Source: Bradyrhizobium ottawaense (GTDB taxonomy: Bacteria; Pseudomonadota; Alphaproteobacteria; Rhizobiales; Xanthobacteraceae). From it: a stretch of 64,000 nt of DNA. The stretch lies in assembly GCF_002278135.3 (NCBI RefSeq), contig NZ_CP029425.2:7664001-7728000 (forward strand), written 5' to 3'. Made by a program: the position numbers and the translations under genes. Positions 1 through 8,551 of the stretch are shown piece after piece. Positions within the stretch are counted from its first letter, which is position 1, and the number at the start of each line of letters is the position of its first letter. Below the pieces are notes generated by a model. The model did not search any database and had not been told where the DNA came from. It saw only the letters and a program-made list of their open reading frames with translations.

Positions 1-1
1 T

Positions 2-1372
2 GAGCGGCTGATCGATCAGCTTGCCGACCGCATCGGCGGCCTCGGCGTGGAACTCGCCGATATCGCCGGCAACGTCCAGGAAGTCGCAAACCGCGTCGCA
101 AACCAGTCGGAACGGTTCCACCATCTCCAGGAGACCGCCGAGACGATGGTCTCGGCCAACCACGATATCGCCAATGCATCGCAGGCCGTGCAAACCACCA
201 CGTCCGCGGCGGTTGGCGAGATCGCGCAATCGCGCAGCGCCGTCGACACCGCGGTCAACCACATCTCCGAGCTCGTCGCGGCGGTGGAGCGCATCGAGGC
301 GCGCCTCAGTGCCGTCGGCTCGGCGCTGGCGCAGGTCGCGAAAGTCTCCGGCTCGATCGAGGCGATCGCGAAGCAGACCAATCTGCTGGCGCTGAACGCA
401 ACCATCGAAGCCGCCCGCGCCGGCAATGCCGGTCGCGGTTTTGCCGTGGTGGCAAGCGAGGTGAAGAACCTCGCGGAAGCCACCCGCCAGGCCACGCACC
501 AGATCTCCGACACCGTGCGCGATCTCGACGGCCAGATCGAAGGCCTGATCGGCGAGAGCAGCGACGCCTCGCAGCGCGCCAAGACCGCCGGCGAAGGCGC
601 CCAGCAGATCTCCGGTATCATCTCGCGGGTTCAGCAGGGCTTCGCCTCCGTGGAGGCGGAGATCGGCAGCGTTACGCGCGCGGCAACCTCCAATCTCGGA
701 CATTGCGACACCGTCATCAGCGAGCTGAACGAACTCGCCAAGGGCGTCGACCTCTCCTCGCGCGATCTCAAGAGCGCCGATCAGCGCGTGACAAAGCTGC
801 TCGACACCTCCGAAGGCCTGATCGCACTGATCGCCGACAGCGGCGTGGAGACATCGGACGCGCCGCTGATCCGAATCGTCGTCGAGACCGCGAAGCGGAT
901 CTCGACCGAATTCGAGGCCGCGATCGATCGCGGCGACATCACGCTCGACCAGCTCATGGACGAGACGTATCGCGAGATTCCCGGCTCCGATCCAAAGCAA
1001 TACCTCACCAAATACGTCGACTTCACCGACCGCGTGCTGCCCGCGATCCAGGATCCGATCCAGAAATCCGATCCCCGCATCGTGTTCTGTGTCGCCTGGG
1101 CCAAGGGCGGCTATCTGCCGACCCACAACCCCAACTACCGCCTGCCGCAGGGCAAGGACCCGGTCTGGAACAACGCCAATTGCCGCAACCGCCGCCTGTT
1201 CAACGATCGCGCGGTCCAGAAGGTCGCGGCGAACACCAAGCCGTTCCTGCTCCAGACCTACCGCCGCGACATGGGCGGCGGGCAGTTCGTGCTGATGAAG
1301 GACCTGTCCTCGCCGATCGTGATCCGCGGCAAGCGTTGGGGCGCCTTCCGGATGGGTTTCCGGCAGAGCTGA
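2..1372 (+). CDS. Methyl-accepting chemotaxis protein, 5' end outside the window
   Basis: The frame is open at the left edge, so the N-terminus lies outside; 456 residues are visible. Visible residues ~115-165 contain the receptor hairpin tip ([18 protein letters not shown], then [18 protein letters not shown]), which contacts CheA and CheW. Long heptad-patterned helices flank it. After the signalling domain comes an unusual C-terminal globular region of ~170 residues (from about nt 860) ending in a segment rich in aromatic and basic residues ([22 protein letters not shown]). Such a domain after the signalling hairpin suggests a cytoplasmic sensor at the C-terminus; its ligand cannot be told. 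No che gene is adjacent. The family call is firm, the C-terminal role is inference. Confidence 0.9.
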   Translation, partial: ERLIDQLADRIGGLGVELADIAGNVQEVANRVANQSERFHHLQETAETMVSANHDIANASQAVQTTTSAAVGEIAQSRSAVDTAVNHISELVAAVERIEARLSAVGSALAQVAKVSGSIEAIAKQTNLLALNATIEAARAGNAGRGFAVVASEVKNLAEATRQATHQISDTVRDLDGQIEGLIGESSDASQRAKTAGEGAQQISGIISRVQQGFASVEAEIGSVTRAATSNLGHCDTVISELNELAKGVDLSSRDLKSADQRVTKLLDTSEGLIALIADSGVETSDAPLIRIVVETAKRISTEFEAAIDRGDITLDQLMDETYREIPGSDPKQYLTKYVDFTDRVLPAIQDPIQKSDPRIVFCVAWAKGGYLPTHNPNYRLPQGKDPVWNNANCRNRRLFNDRAVQKVAANTKPFLLQTYRRDMGGGQFVLMKDLSSPIVIRGKRWGAFRMGFRQS

Positions 1373-1548
1373 GGGCCGCTCAGTCAAAAATCTGAAAAAC
1401 AACCCCATGCACAGTAGCCGGGGCGTCCGAAATCAATAGCTTACGCCGGCAGCCTCCGGCCCGTTTTGACTCGTCGGGCAAAACAAGGGCACAATGCTAT
1501 TATTCCGAAGTTCGGCATCCGAGCTTGGCAAGGCCGGAGCAAGCGCCT

Positions 1549-1680
1549 CGTCCTTCGAGACGACCGCTTCGCGGTCTCCTCAGGATGAGGCTTCACTGCA
1601 TCGGTGTCCGTTGAAACTGCTGCCGCGGACTCCGTCCTCATCCTGAGGGCCCGCCGGAGGCGGGCGTCTCGAAGGATGGG
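1549..1680. repeat. Intergenic inverted repeat, family D (CCTTCGAGACG / CCTCAGGATGAGG)
   Basis: Two copies of a ~40 bp unit face each other. The left copy reads CCTTCGAGACG, a small hairpin (ACCGCTTCGCGGT), then CCTCAGGATGAGG; the right copy is its reverse complement (CCTCATCCTGAGG ... CGTCTCGAAGG) with a GC-rich inner hairpin (CCCGCCGGAGGCGGG). It sits in the 1373-2004 gap. The rest of that gap holds no convincing gene: a TTTTGACTCGTCGGGCAAAA tract near 1465 looks like another dispersed element, and 1720-2004 should carry the promoter of the following operon, though no clear hexamers were seen. Confidence 0.8.
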
Positions 1681-2004
1681 CCGCAGGCGAGGTTCGCCGT
1701 CGCGCGGCTCTCCGGTCACGAAACTTTCCCAATCGCACGACTTTCGTCATCGCATGATTTTGCGCATCCGCACGACAATCTGCGGTGATCGACGACGCGC
1801 GCGCCGAAAAAGCATCAAAACATGACGATTATCATATCAATTAGCCCAAAACGCTGGCAGCGAGCGCCGCACAAATTCGTGAACGTCATGGGCTGACGCG
1901 TCAGCAGCGCAAATATGCATTGCCGGAGATTGCGACGCTTCATTGTCGCGCGCGAATTGGCTGACTAGATCGACGTAAGCGATCGAGCGAGCAAGGGGAT
2001 GCAT

Positions 2005-2469
2005 ATGGCAACTGTTCTCACCATCAACGGCGAAACGAAATCGTTCGATGCGCCACCTGAAATGCCGCTGCTGTGGGTGCTGCGCGACATCCTCGGAATG
2101 ACCGGCACCAAGTTCGGCTGCGGCATCGCGCAATGCGGCGCCTGCACGGTGCATGTCGACGGCAAGGCCGTGCGCTCCTGCGTCCTGCCGGTCAGCGCGG
2201 TCGAGAACCGCGCCATCACCACGATCGAACATGTCGGCAGCACGCCTGCGGGCGCGAAAGTGCAGAAGGCCTGGCTCGACCTCGAAGTGATCCAGTGCGG
2301 CTATTGCCAGTCCGGCCAGATCATGTCGGCCGCCGCATTGCTGGCCGCTACGCCCAATCCTGACGATTCCGACATCGACGCTGCGATGGCCGGCAACATC
2401 TGCCGCTGCGGCACCTATGTCCGCATCCGCGAGGCCGTCAAGCAGGCCGCCAACGGCCGTCAGTCCTGA
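2005..2469 (+). CDS. iorA: Isoquinoline 1-oxidoreductase-type small subunit, 2x[2Fe-2S]
   Basis: This is the iron-sulfur subunit of a xanthine-oxidase-family molybdenum hydroxylase (154 aa). The N-terminal plant-type cluster uses Cys39, 44, 47 and 59 (CGIAQCGAC), the C-terminal cluster uses Cys98/101 (CGYC) and Cys133/135 (CRC). It passes electrons from the Mo subunit to an outside acceptor. Start choice: AAGGGG at 1993-1998 is spaced 6 nt from the ATG at 2005 but abuts the in-frame ATG at 1999, so 2005 is preferred. No signal peptide is present, so it is probably exported bound to the Tat-targeted large subunit. It is followed 8 bp later by the large subunit. The true substrate is unknown; aldehydes or N-heterocycles are typical of the family. 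Confidence 0.88.
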   Translation: MATVLTINGETKSFDAPPEMPLLWVLRDILGMTGTKFGCGIAQCGACTVHVDGKAVRSCVLPVSAVENRAITTIEHVGSTPAGAKVQKAWLDLEVIQCGYCQSGQIMSAAALLAATPNPDDSDIDAAMAGNICRCGTYVRIREAVKQAANGRQS

Positions 2470-2477
2470 GGTCCACC

Positions 2478-4646
2478 ATGAATGCACATAACAGCGTCTC
2501 CCGCCGCGCGCTGCTGACCGGCGGTCTCGCCACCGGTTTCCTGCTCGCCTTCCATCTGCCGCTGCGCGCGGCCGTCAACGAACCGGTGCAGCCGCCCGAT
2601 GCAACCGAGGGCAAGTTCGCGCCCAACGCCTTCATCCGCATCGACGAGACCGGCCGCACCGTGCTGATGATGCCGCAGGTCGAGATGGGCCAGGGCACCT
2701 ATACCTCGATCTCCGCCGTGCTCGCCGAAGAGTTGGATGCCGACTGGAGCAAGGTCGAGGTGCAGCACGCCCCGCCGAACGACAAGCTCTACGGCAATCC
2801 GACCTTCGGCCTGCAGGTCACCGGCAACTCCAACTCGATCCGGGCCTGGTGGACGCCGCTGCGCAAGGCCGGCGCCACCGCGCGCGCGATGCTGGTGCAG
2901 GCCGCGGCCGCCCAATGGGGCGTCGAGCCCGCGAGCTGCACGGCGTCGAAGGGCGAGGTCGCGCATGAAGCCAGCGGCCGCAAGCTCGCTTACGGCGCGC
3001 TGGCGCTCGCTGCCCAGGGACAGACCCCGCCGAAGGATGTCGCGCTGAAGGACCCCAAGGACTTCGTCATCATCGGCCAGCCGCTGAAGCGGCTCGACAC
3101 GCCCGACAAGGTCAACGGCAAGGCCGTCTACGGCATCGACGCGATCCTGCCCGGCATGAAGTTCGCGACCGTCGCCGCCTGCCCCGTGTTCGGCGGCAAG
3201 GTCGGCAAGGTCGACGACAGCGCCGCGGTGAAGCTCCCTGGCGTGCGCAAGGTCGTGGTGCTCGACGACATGGTCGCCGTGATCGGCGATCACATGTGGG
3301 CGGCCAAGAAGGGCCTCGAAGCCCTCAAGATCGAGTGGAACGAGGGACCCAACGCTGCGATCACCACGAAGGATGTCTGGGACGATCTGCGCAAGGCCAG
3401 CCAGAAGGACGGCGCGGTCGCCAAATCCGACGGCGACATCGCCAAGGCGCTGGCGAGCGGCGACAAGTTTGAGGCGGCTTACGAGCTGCCGTTCCTGGCG
3501 CATGCATCGATGGAGCCCATCAACGCCACCGTCCATGTCAAATCCGATTCCTGCGAGATCTGGACCGGCACGCAGATCATGACGCGCGTGCAGTCGGAGG
3601 CGGCGAAGGCCGCTGGGCTTGCGGTCGACAAGGTCATCGTCAACAACCATCTGCTCGGCGGCGGCTTCGGCCGCAAGCTCGAACCCGACATGGTGATCGC
3701 GGCGGTGAAGATCGCAAAACAGGTCGACTACCCCGTGAAGGTGGTGTGGACCCGCGAGGAGGACATCCAGCACGACGTCTACCGTCCGGTCTATCGCGAC
3801 CAGATCACTGCGTCGCTGGTCGACGGCAAGGTCGCGGGGTGGAAGTACAAGGTTGCCGGCTCCGCCGTGCTGGCGCGCTGGCTGCCGCCGGCGTTCCAGA
3901 AGGGCATCGACATCGACGCGATCGATGCCGCGGTCGATGCACCCTACGACTTCGCCAATTTCCACGTCGAATATGTCCGCGCCGAGCCGCTGTCGGTGCC
4001 GACCGGCTTCTGGCGCGGCGTCGGCCCGAACAACAACGTGTTCGCGGTCGAATGCGCGATGGACGAGCTCGCGCGCAAGGCGGGCAAGGACCCGATCGAG
4101 TTCCGAAAGTCCATGCTGACCAAGAACCCGCGCATGCTCGCGGTGCTCAACCAGGTCGCGGAGAAATCCGGCTGGGCTCAACCGCTGCCTCCGCGAGTCG
4201 GCCGCGGCGTCTGCGTGCAGCCGTCATTCGCGAGCTTCATCGCGACCGTGGTGGAGGCGGAGATCGACGACATCGGCGAGATCGTGCTCCGCCGCATCAC
4301 CTCGGTGGTCGACACCGGCATTGCCGTCAACCCCGACACCGTGAAGGCGCAGATCGAGGGCGGGCTGATCTTCGGCCTCACCGCCGCGCTCTATGGCGAG
4401 ATCACGATCGACAAGGGCCGCGTGCAGCAGTCGAACTTCCACGACTATCGCATGATGCGCATCAACGAGACGCCGAAGATCGAGGTGATCGTCGTCAAGA
4501 GCGGCGAGGCGCCCGGCGGCATCGGCGAGGCCGGCGTCAACGCCGGACCGCCGGCGCTGCGCAACGCGATTTTTGCCGCAACCGGCGTGGCGCTGCGGCG
4601 CCTGCCCATTGACCGAAAACTGCTGGCTGCGGGGAAGAAGGCATGA
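2478..4646 (+). CDS. iorB: Isoquinoline 1-oxidoreductase-type molybdopterin subunit, Tat-exported
   Basis: Large subunit (722 aa) of a Mo-cytosine-dinucleotide hydroxylase. The N-terminus carries a Tat signal (SRRALLTGG at ~8-16, then a hydrophobic stretch to ~31), so the enzyme acts in the periplasm. Family motifs are present: a Gly-rich loop GGGFGRKLEPD near 395, the arginine loop GFWRGVGPNNN near 513, and GIGEAGVNAGP near 678 with the Glu that serves as base in this family. A GAGG ribosome site lies 5 nt before the ATG. Its stop overlaps the following cytochrome gene by 4 bp, so the pair is translationally coupled. No dedicated XdhC/CoxI-type maturation gene is visible nearby. Substrate not assignable. 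Confidence 0.9.
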   Translation: MNAHNSVSRRALLTGGLATGFLLAFHLPLRAAVNEPVQPPDATEGKFAPNAFIRIDETGRTVLMMPQVEMGQGTYTSISAVLAEELDADWSKVEVQHAPPNDKLYGNPTFGLQVTGNSNSIRAWWTPLRKAGATARAMLVQAAAAQWGVEPASCTASKGEVAHEASGRKLAYGALALAAQGQTPPKDVALKDPKDFVIIGQPLKRLDTPDKVNGKAVYGIDAILPGMKFATVAACPVFGGKVGKVDDSAAVKLPGVRKVVVLDDMVAVIGDHMWAAKKGLEALKIEWNEGPNAAITTKDVWDDLRKASQKDGAVAKSDGDIAKALASGDKFEAAYELPFLAHASMEPINATVHVKSDSCEIWTGTQIMTRVQSEAAKAAGLAVDKVIVNNHLLGGGFGRKLEPDMVIAAVKIAKQVDYPVKVVWTREEDIQHDVYRPVYRDQITASLVDGKVAGWKYKVAGSAVLARWLPPAFQKGIDIDAIDAAVDAPYDFANFHVEYVRAEPLSVPTGFWRGVGPNNNVFAVECAMDELARKAGKDPIEFRKSMLTKNPRMLAVLNQVAEKSGWAQPLPPRVGRGVCVQPSFASFIATVVEAEIDDIGEIVLRRITSVVDTGIAVNPDTVKAQIEGGLIFGLTAALYGEITIDKGRVQQSNFHDYRMMRINETPKIEVIVVKSGEAPGGIGEAGVNAGPPALRNAIFAATGVALRRLPIDRKLLAAGKKA

Positions 4647-5986
4647 GCGGGAAGATGCGTATCCTCACAAGCGTCGCTGCGATCGCCATCCTCGCAGCAG
4701 GGCTCGGCGTCTGGATCATCCGCGGGCCCGGCCCGCTCGATTTCGCGGGCGGCACGAAGGTGGCGCTGACGGATTACCGCGCCGGCAAGCCGACCGGCGT
4801 GCCGGCCAAGCTGGAGAAAGCGAGCCTGGTCGAACGCGGTGAATATCTCGCCAAGGCGGCCGACTGCATGGTCTGCCACACCAAGCCCGGCGAGAAGGAT
4901 TATGCGGGCGGGCTCGCCTTCAAGCTGCCGTTCGGCACGCTCTATTCCACCAACATCACGCCGGACAAGGACACCGGCATCGGCAATTACAGCGACCAGG
5001 ATTTCCTGAACGCGGTCCAGCACGGCCAGCGTCGCGACGGCGCCCGGCTCTATCCGGCGATGCCGTACACGTCCTACACATTCATGACCGACGCGGACGT
5101 GCTGGCGGTGAAGGCCTATCTGTTCAGCCTGCCGGCGGTGCGCGCGAAGGCGCCGGAGAATACGCTGTCGTTCCCGTTCAACCAGCGTTGGGCCATGATT
5201 GCCTGGTCGGCCGTGTTCAATCCGGACACGCGCTTTGCGCCTGATACTTCGAAGAGCCCGGAATGGAACAGAGGCGCGTATCTTGTCGAAGCGCTGGCGC
5301 ATTGCGGCGAATGCCACACCCCGCGCAATCTCGGTTTTGCGCTGGATAACCGCAAGAAGTTCGCCGGCGCGATCACGGCGGGCTGGCGCGCCTTCAACAT
5401 CTCCTCCGACAAGGCGACGGGTCTCGGCAATTGGAGCGACCAGGATCTGATCTCCTATTTGTCGCTCGGCCATGCGCCGGGCCACGGCTCGGCCTCGGGC
5501 CCGATGGGTGAAGCCGTCGACCACAGCTTTAGCCAGTTCGCGCCAGAGGACATCAGCAGCATCGTTGCTTATCTGCGCAGCGTGCCGCCGGTGCCCTCGC
5601 CCGACCTGCCCGCCACCACGGCACCCGTCGCCCCCGCCTCGCACAAGGACGGCGTCACGGCGGACGCACGCGGCAAGAAGGTGTTCGCCAGCGCCTGCGC
5701 CAGCTGCCACGGCTGGAGCGGCGAGAGCCCGGTCTCGCCGATGGCAACGCTGACCGGCACCTGGGCCGTCAACGACCCCGCCGCCACCAACGTCGCGCAG
5801 ATCGTGCTGTCAGGCACCAAGCGCCACACGCCCGATGGCGCGCTGTCGATGCCGGCGTTCGGCAACGCCTACACCGACGACGAGATCGCGGCGGTGGCGA
5901 ACTACGTCACGGCGCGGTTCGGGACGAAGGGCTCGAAGCTGACGGCGAAGGATGTCGCGGAGCTGCGGGGACAGACGGCGGAGTAG
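4643..5986 (+). CDS. Tri-haem cytochrome c, electron acceptor of the Mo hydroxylase
   Basis: 447 aa with an N-terminal signal or anchor (hydrophobic residues ~5-25) and three CxxCH haem sites: CMVCH near residue 75, CGECH near 221 and CASCH near 353. The domain arrangement resembles the cytochrome c subunit of membrane alcohol, aldehyde and gluconate dehydrogenases (three cytochrome c domains, 400-470 aa). The start ATG overlaps the stop of the Mo subunit (ATGA). From context it should take electrons from the 2Fe-2S subunit in the periplasm and pass them to the quinone pool or a terminal oxidase. The C-terminal third is separated by a Pro/Ala-rich linker (~315-335). Confidence 0.88.
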   Translation: MSGKMRILTSVAAIAILAAGLGVWIIRGPGPLDFAGGTKVALTDYRAGKPTGVPAKLEKASLVERGEYLAKAADCMVCHTKPGEKDYAGGLAFKLPFGTLYSTNITPDKDTGIGNYSDQDFLNAVQHGQRRDGARLYPAMPYTSYTFMTDADVLAVKAYLFSLPAVRAKAPENTLSFPFNQRWAMIAWSAVFNPDTRFAPDTSKSPEWNRGAYLVEALAHCGECHTPRNLGFALDNRKKFAGAITAGWRAFNISSDKATGLGNWSDQDLISYLSLGHAPGHGSASGPMGEAVDHSFSQFAPEDISSIVAYLRSVPPVPSPDLPATTAPVAPASHKDGVTADARGKKVFASACASCHGWSGESPVSPMATLTGTWAVNDPAATNVAQIVLSGTKRHTPDGALSMPAFGNAYTDDEIAAVANYVTARFGTKGSKLTAKDVAELRGQTAE

Positions 5987-6042
5987 TACGGTGGCGGTAC
6001 TTGCAGCGAGATTGATGCGCAATCGCGCGTGTCAATCTCCGC

Positions 6043-6176
6043 TGTCGTCCCGGACAAGCGAAGCGCAGATCCGGGACCCATACCCACAGGGAGTGGTTTG
6101 GCGAGAATTCGGAGTGGGAGCTTTGCCTCACACTTCTCCCTGTGGGTATGGGTCCCCGCGTGCGCGGGGACGACAC
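6043..6176. repeat. Intergenic palindromic repeat, family A (GTCGTCCCGGAC...)
   Basis: Imperfect inverted repeat with conserved ends: left arm GTCGTCCCGGACAAGCG ... GATCCGGGACCCATA, spacer including GTTTGGCGAGAATTCGGAGT, right arm TATGGGTCCCCGCG ... CGGGGACGAC. It separates convergent genes. Similar units occur at 34264, 40867, 48782 and 50675. Confidence 0.85.
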
Positions 6177-6196
6177 TGAGTTTGACGCGCCGCTAC

Positions 6197-7021
6197 TCAG
6201 CTCAACCAGAACTTCGGCGTCGCCGGCTCCAGCCTTCCGCCGACGCGCACCGGCGCGATCTTCAGCGCGAGGCCGGTGGCATCATCCGTCTCCACGGCGA
6301 CGCCGCTCAGCGTCGCAGCGCCCGCCGCCGGCTCGAATCGTCCCGACGGAATCCCCGACGTGAACCTGCGCAGCGGCTCTTCCTTCTGCATGCCGATGAT
6401 GGAATCGTAGTCGCCGGTCATGCCGGCGTCGGTCATGTAGGCGGTGCCGCCCGCGAGGATCTGGTGGTCGGCGGTCGGCACATGGGTGTGCGTGCCGACG
6501 ACGAGGCTGGCGCGGCCGTCGCAGAAGAAGCCGATGCCCTGCTTCTCGCTGCTTGCCTCGCAATGGAAGTCGACGACGATGGCGTCCGCAGCGACGCCGA
6601 GCGGACAGGCGCCAAGCTCACGCTCCAGCGCCGCGAAGGGATCGTCGAACGGGGTCATGAAGACGCGGCCCAAGGCGTTGACGACGAGCGCATGCTTGCC
6701 GTTCTTGGTTTCGACCAGGGCTGCGCCGCGGCCGGGCGTGCCGCGCGGATAGTTCGCGGGCCGGATCAGGCGCTCGGCACGCTCGATGAACACCAGGGCT
6801 TCACGCTGGTCCCAGGAATGGTTGCCGAGCGTGACCGCGTCGGCACCGGCGTCGAGAAACTCCTGATAGATCGCTTCCGTGATGCCGAAGCCGCCCGCGG
6901 AATTCTCGCCGTTGACGACGACGAAATCGAGCGACCAATCCTTGACCATGCCGGGCAGATATTCGGCGATTGCCGTGCGTCCTGCACGGCCGACGACGTC
7001 ACCCACGAAGAGAATGCGCAA
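6197..7021 (-). CDS. YmdB-family metallophosphoesterase
   Basis: 274 aa, the usual length of the TIGR00282/YmdB family of di-metal phosphoesterases, some of which hydrolyse 2',3'-cyclic nucleotides. Metal-site motifs are visible: GDVVGRAG near the start (Asp8), VNGENSAGG near 36-44, GNHSWD near 66-71, DFHCEASSEKQ near 149, and GTHTHVPTAD near 175. The start codon is TTG at 7021-7019, and the gene overlaps the end of the upstream cyclo-ligase gene by 23 bp, indicating co-transcription. Role in this organism is not known; RNA turnover or envelope-linked signalling are the usual suggestions for the family. Confidence 0.88.
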   Translation of the reverse strand: MRILFVGDVVGRAGRTAIAEYLPGMVKDWSLDFVVVNGENSAGGFGITEAIYQEFLDAGADAVTLGNHSWDQREALVFIERAERLIRPANYPRGTPGRGAALVETKNGKHALVVNALGRVFMTPFDDPFAALERELGACPLGVAADAIVVDFHCEASSEKQGIGFFCDGRASLVVGTHTHVPTADHQILAGGTAYMTDAGMTGDYDSIIGMQKEEPLRRFTSGIPSGRFEPAAGAATLSGVAVETDDATGLALKIAPVRVGGRLEPATPKFWLS

Positions 7022-7595
7022 CTTCAGAACTCCGGAAATCGAACACGTCCGATTCCGTTAGCACATAATCCAGCGCGACGTCGTGGGATAGTGCCGGAAC
7101 CGCCTTGATCTCCTGCGCTGCAAAAGCGAGCCCGATGCCGACGATATTCTTGGCCTTGCGCAAATGCGCGAAGGTGAAGTCGTAATGCCCCGCGCCATAG
7201 CCGATGCGATGGCCAAGACGATCGAACGCCGCCAGCGGCGTCAGCATGATATCCGGGATGACTTCGCTTGCGGCCGGCGACGGCTCGGGAATGCCGAGCG
7301 GACCGAGCATCAGGCGATCGTTCGGATGGAAGATGCGGAAGATCAGCGACTGGCCGCGCGCGGTGACGCAAGGCAGCGCCAGCTTTGCGCCCTGCTCGGC
7401 GAGCTTCTGCAGCAGCGGCATCGGATCGATCTCGCTGCGGATCGGCGAATAGCCGGAGACGATGCTGCCGGGCAAGAGATCGAACGGCAGTCCGCGCTTG
7501 GCGAGCTTTGCGGCGGCAGCGCTGCGCTTCTTCTCGCTGAGCGCATCGCGCGCCGCGAGGGCTTTGGCGCGGAGCTCGGCTTTGGAGTTGGGCAT
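6999..7595 (-). CDS. 5-formyltetrahydrofolate cyclo-ligase (MTHF synthetase)
   Basis: 198 aa. The enzyme converts 5-formyl-THF and ATP to 5,10-methenyl-THF in the cytoplasm. Typical features: basic N-terminal helix (KAELRAKALAARDAL), the SGYSPIRSEIDPMPLL segment around 45-60, and the conserved C-terminal GHRIGYGAGHYDFTFAHL block (~131-148) that forms the nucleotide and substrate site. It lies immediately downstream of the 6S RNA gene, the classic zapA-ssrS-ygfA order found across proteobacteria, and overlaps the phosphoesterase gene that follows. Confidence 0.93.
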   Translation of the reverse strand: MPNSKAELRAKALAARDALSEKKRSAAAAKLAKRGLPFDLLPGSIVSGYSPIRSEIDPMPLLQKLAEQGAKLALPCVTARGQSLIFRIFHPNDRLMLGPLGIPEPSPAASEVIPDIMLTPLAAFDRLGHRIGYGAGHYDFTFAHLRKAKNIVGIGLAFAAQEIKAVPALSHDVALDYVLTESDVFDFRSSEVAHSLRG

Positions 7596-7612
7596 TCGCT
7601 TTGGTCCCCCAC

Positions 7613-7712
7613 GTCGTCACCCGCGAATGCGGTGATCCAGTATTCCAGAGGCGGCAGTGATTCACACAAAGGCCGCGGCGTACTGGATGCCCCGCCAAGC
7701 CGGGGCATGACA
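7613..7712. repeat. Intergenic palindromic repeat, family G (GTCATCACCCGCGAA / TACTGGATGCCCCGCC)
   Basis: Left half GTCGTCACCCGCGAATGCGG TGATCCAGTA and right half TACTGGATGCCCCGCC...GGGGCATGAC form an imperfect palindrome between the cyclo-ligase start and the 6S RNA gene. A half-unit recurs at 18868-18917, and another half seems to be broken at ~30680-30697 beside the IS481 remnant. Confidence 0.75.
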
Positions 7713-7765
7713 CCTGTTGACTGGCCGCAGTCGTTTCAACAGGCACAAACCAAGCAAACAAAAGT

Positions 7766-7925
7766 GCGAAGCCGCGTACGCCGTTGAAGCACTCGATCCC
7801 GGAGTTCCCTACGAAAGTAGGTGGGCACCATATGTCCGGGCCCACGGGCCCGGCCAGGGACAGTTCCCTAAAGGATCGATAAGGCCCCGGGGATATATGG
7901 CTCCTGACGCGCGTCGCAGCCTCGC
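7766..7925 (-). ncRNA. ssrS: 6S RNA
   Basis: Called from structure and position. On the minus strand the ends pair as a closing stem (GCGAGGCTGCG at 7925-7915 with CGCGGCTTCGC at 7776-7766, two G-U pairs), giving ~160 nt, the normal 6S length. Inside are a GC-rich terminal hairpin (CCGGGCCC-GT-GGGCCCGG, 7836-7853) and a largely unpaired middle with the sequences AGGGAACTG and AGGGAACTC, as expected of the promoter-mimicking bubble that binds sigma-70 RNA polymerase. A possible -10 box TACATT (minus strand, 7937-7932) lies 7 nt before the predicted 5' end. The zapA-6S-cyclo-ligase order supports the call. Confidence 0.87.
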
Positions 7926-8003
7926 CCGCGCAATGTAACAACGATACTGACGAATCGCCAGCCCGGCGAGCGGGTCGCTTTCGCGGCCCTCGCTCGCAAT
8001 GCC

Positions 8004-8162
8004 ACCCTCCCCTGGAGGGGGAGGGTCGCTACGCATGCAGCGAAGCGAAATGCGTAGCGGGGTGGGGTGACGGTCTCTCCACCTCCAACAGTGTTCGTGT
8101 GGAGAGATCACCCCACCCCGCTCGCGCTACGCGCGATCGACCCTCCCCCTCCAGGGGAGGGT
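8004..8162. repeat. Long palindromic repeat, family E (CCCTCCCCTGGAGGGGGAGGG)
   Basis: A ~160 bp near-perfect inverted repeat. Outer arms: ACCCTCCCCTGGAGGGGGAG on the left, mirrored by CCCTCCCCCTCCAGGGGAGG on the right. Inner arms: GCGGGGTGGGGTGA and TCACCCCACCCCG, with TCTCCAC/GTGGAGA closest to the centre. It fills the space between the end of zapA and the 6S RNA promoter, so transcripts from zapA must read through a very strong hairpin. It has no T-tract. Confidence 0.88.
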
Positions 8163-8167
8163 GAACG

Positions 8168-8551
8168 TCAGCCGATCGCGATGCCGTTGCCGACGGTCCG
8201 GTTCAGGACCTGGGTCGACTTCTCGATGCGTTCGGCCGCCGCGTTCAGGGCATTCACCACGGCGGTCTGCGTCATCCTGGCGCGCTCGACCTCGGCGTTG
8301 CGGAAGTCCCTGAGCTCGGTCAGCTCCTGCTCCATGGTGCGGACACGGTTGCCGGCATCGACCAGCTCGTCGCAGACGGTCAGCGCCGCCATCACGGTGA
8401 GGCGCGCATCGCCGATCTCGCCGAATTTTCCGCGCAGCGATTGGATCCGCGTCTCCAGGCTTTCCGCGAGCTTGAGCAGCCGCACCTCCTGGCCCTCCTC
8501 GCAGGCCATGCGGTATTGCCGGCCATTGATGGTGACGTTGATGTGGCTCAT
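8168..8551 (-). CDS. zapA: Cell division protein ZapA
   Basis: 127 aa, in the ZapA family range. The N-terminal head (INVTINGRQYRMACEEGQE) and the helix with LAESLETRIQSLRGKFGEIGD are characteristic, followed by DARLTVMAALTVCDELVDA and a coiled-coil tail. ZapA binds and bundles FtsZ filaments at midcell. The start overlaps the stop of the upstream DUF4164 gene by 4 bp (ATGA), and the gene lies upstream of 6S RNA, the widespread order. Confidence 0.92.
   Translation of the reverse strand: MSHINVTINGRQYRMACEEGQEVRLLKLAESLETRIQSLRGKFGEIGDARLTVMAALTVCDELVDAGNRVRTMEQELTELRDFRNAEVERARMTQTAVVNALNAAAERIEKSTQVLNRTVGNGIAIG

Noticed and set aside
1441..1825. Two short frames in the gap after the chemoreceptor
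   Set aside because: Both lie in the family D inverted repeat and have Arg-rich, domain-free products.
2460..4181. 573-codon open frame on the minus strand opposite iorB
   Set aside because: It mirrors the real gene in the antisense frame, as is common at high GC; the encoded sequence is Arg/His/Gly-rich with no domain.
7024..7941. 305-codon minus-strand frame covering 6S RNA and the cyclo-ligase
   Set aside because: It is out of frame with the cyclo-ligase and its upstream part is the 6S RNA gene.
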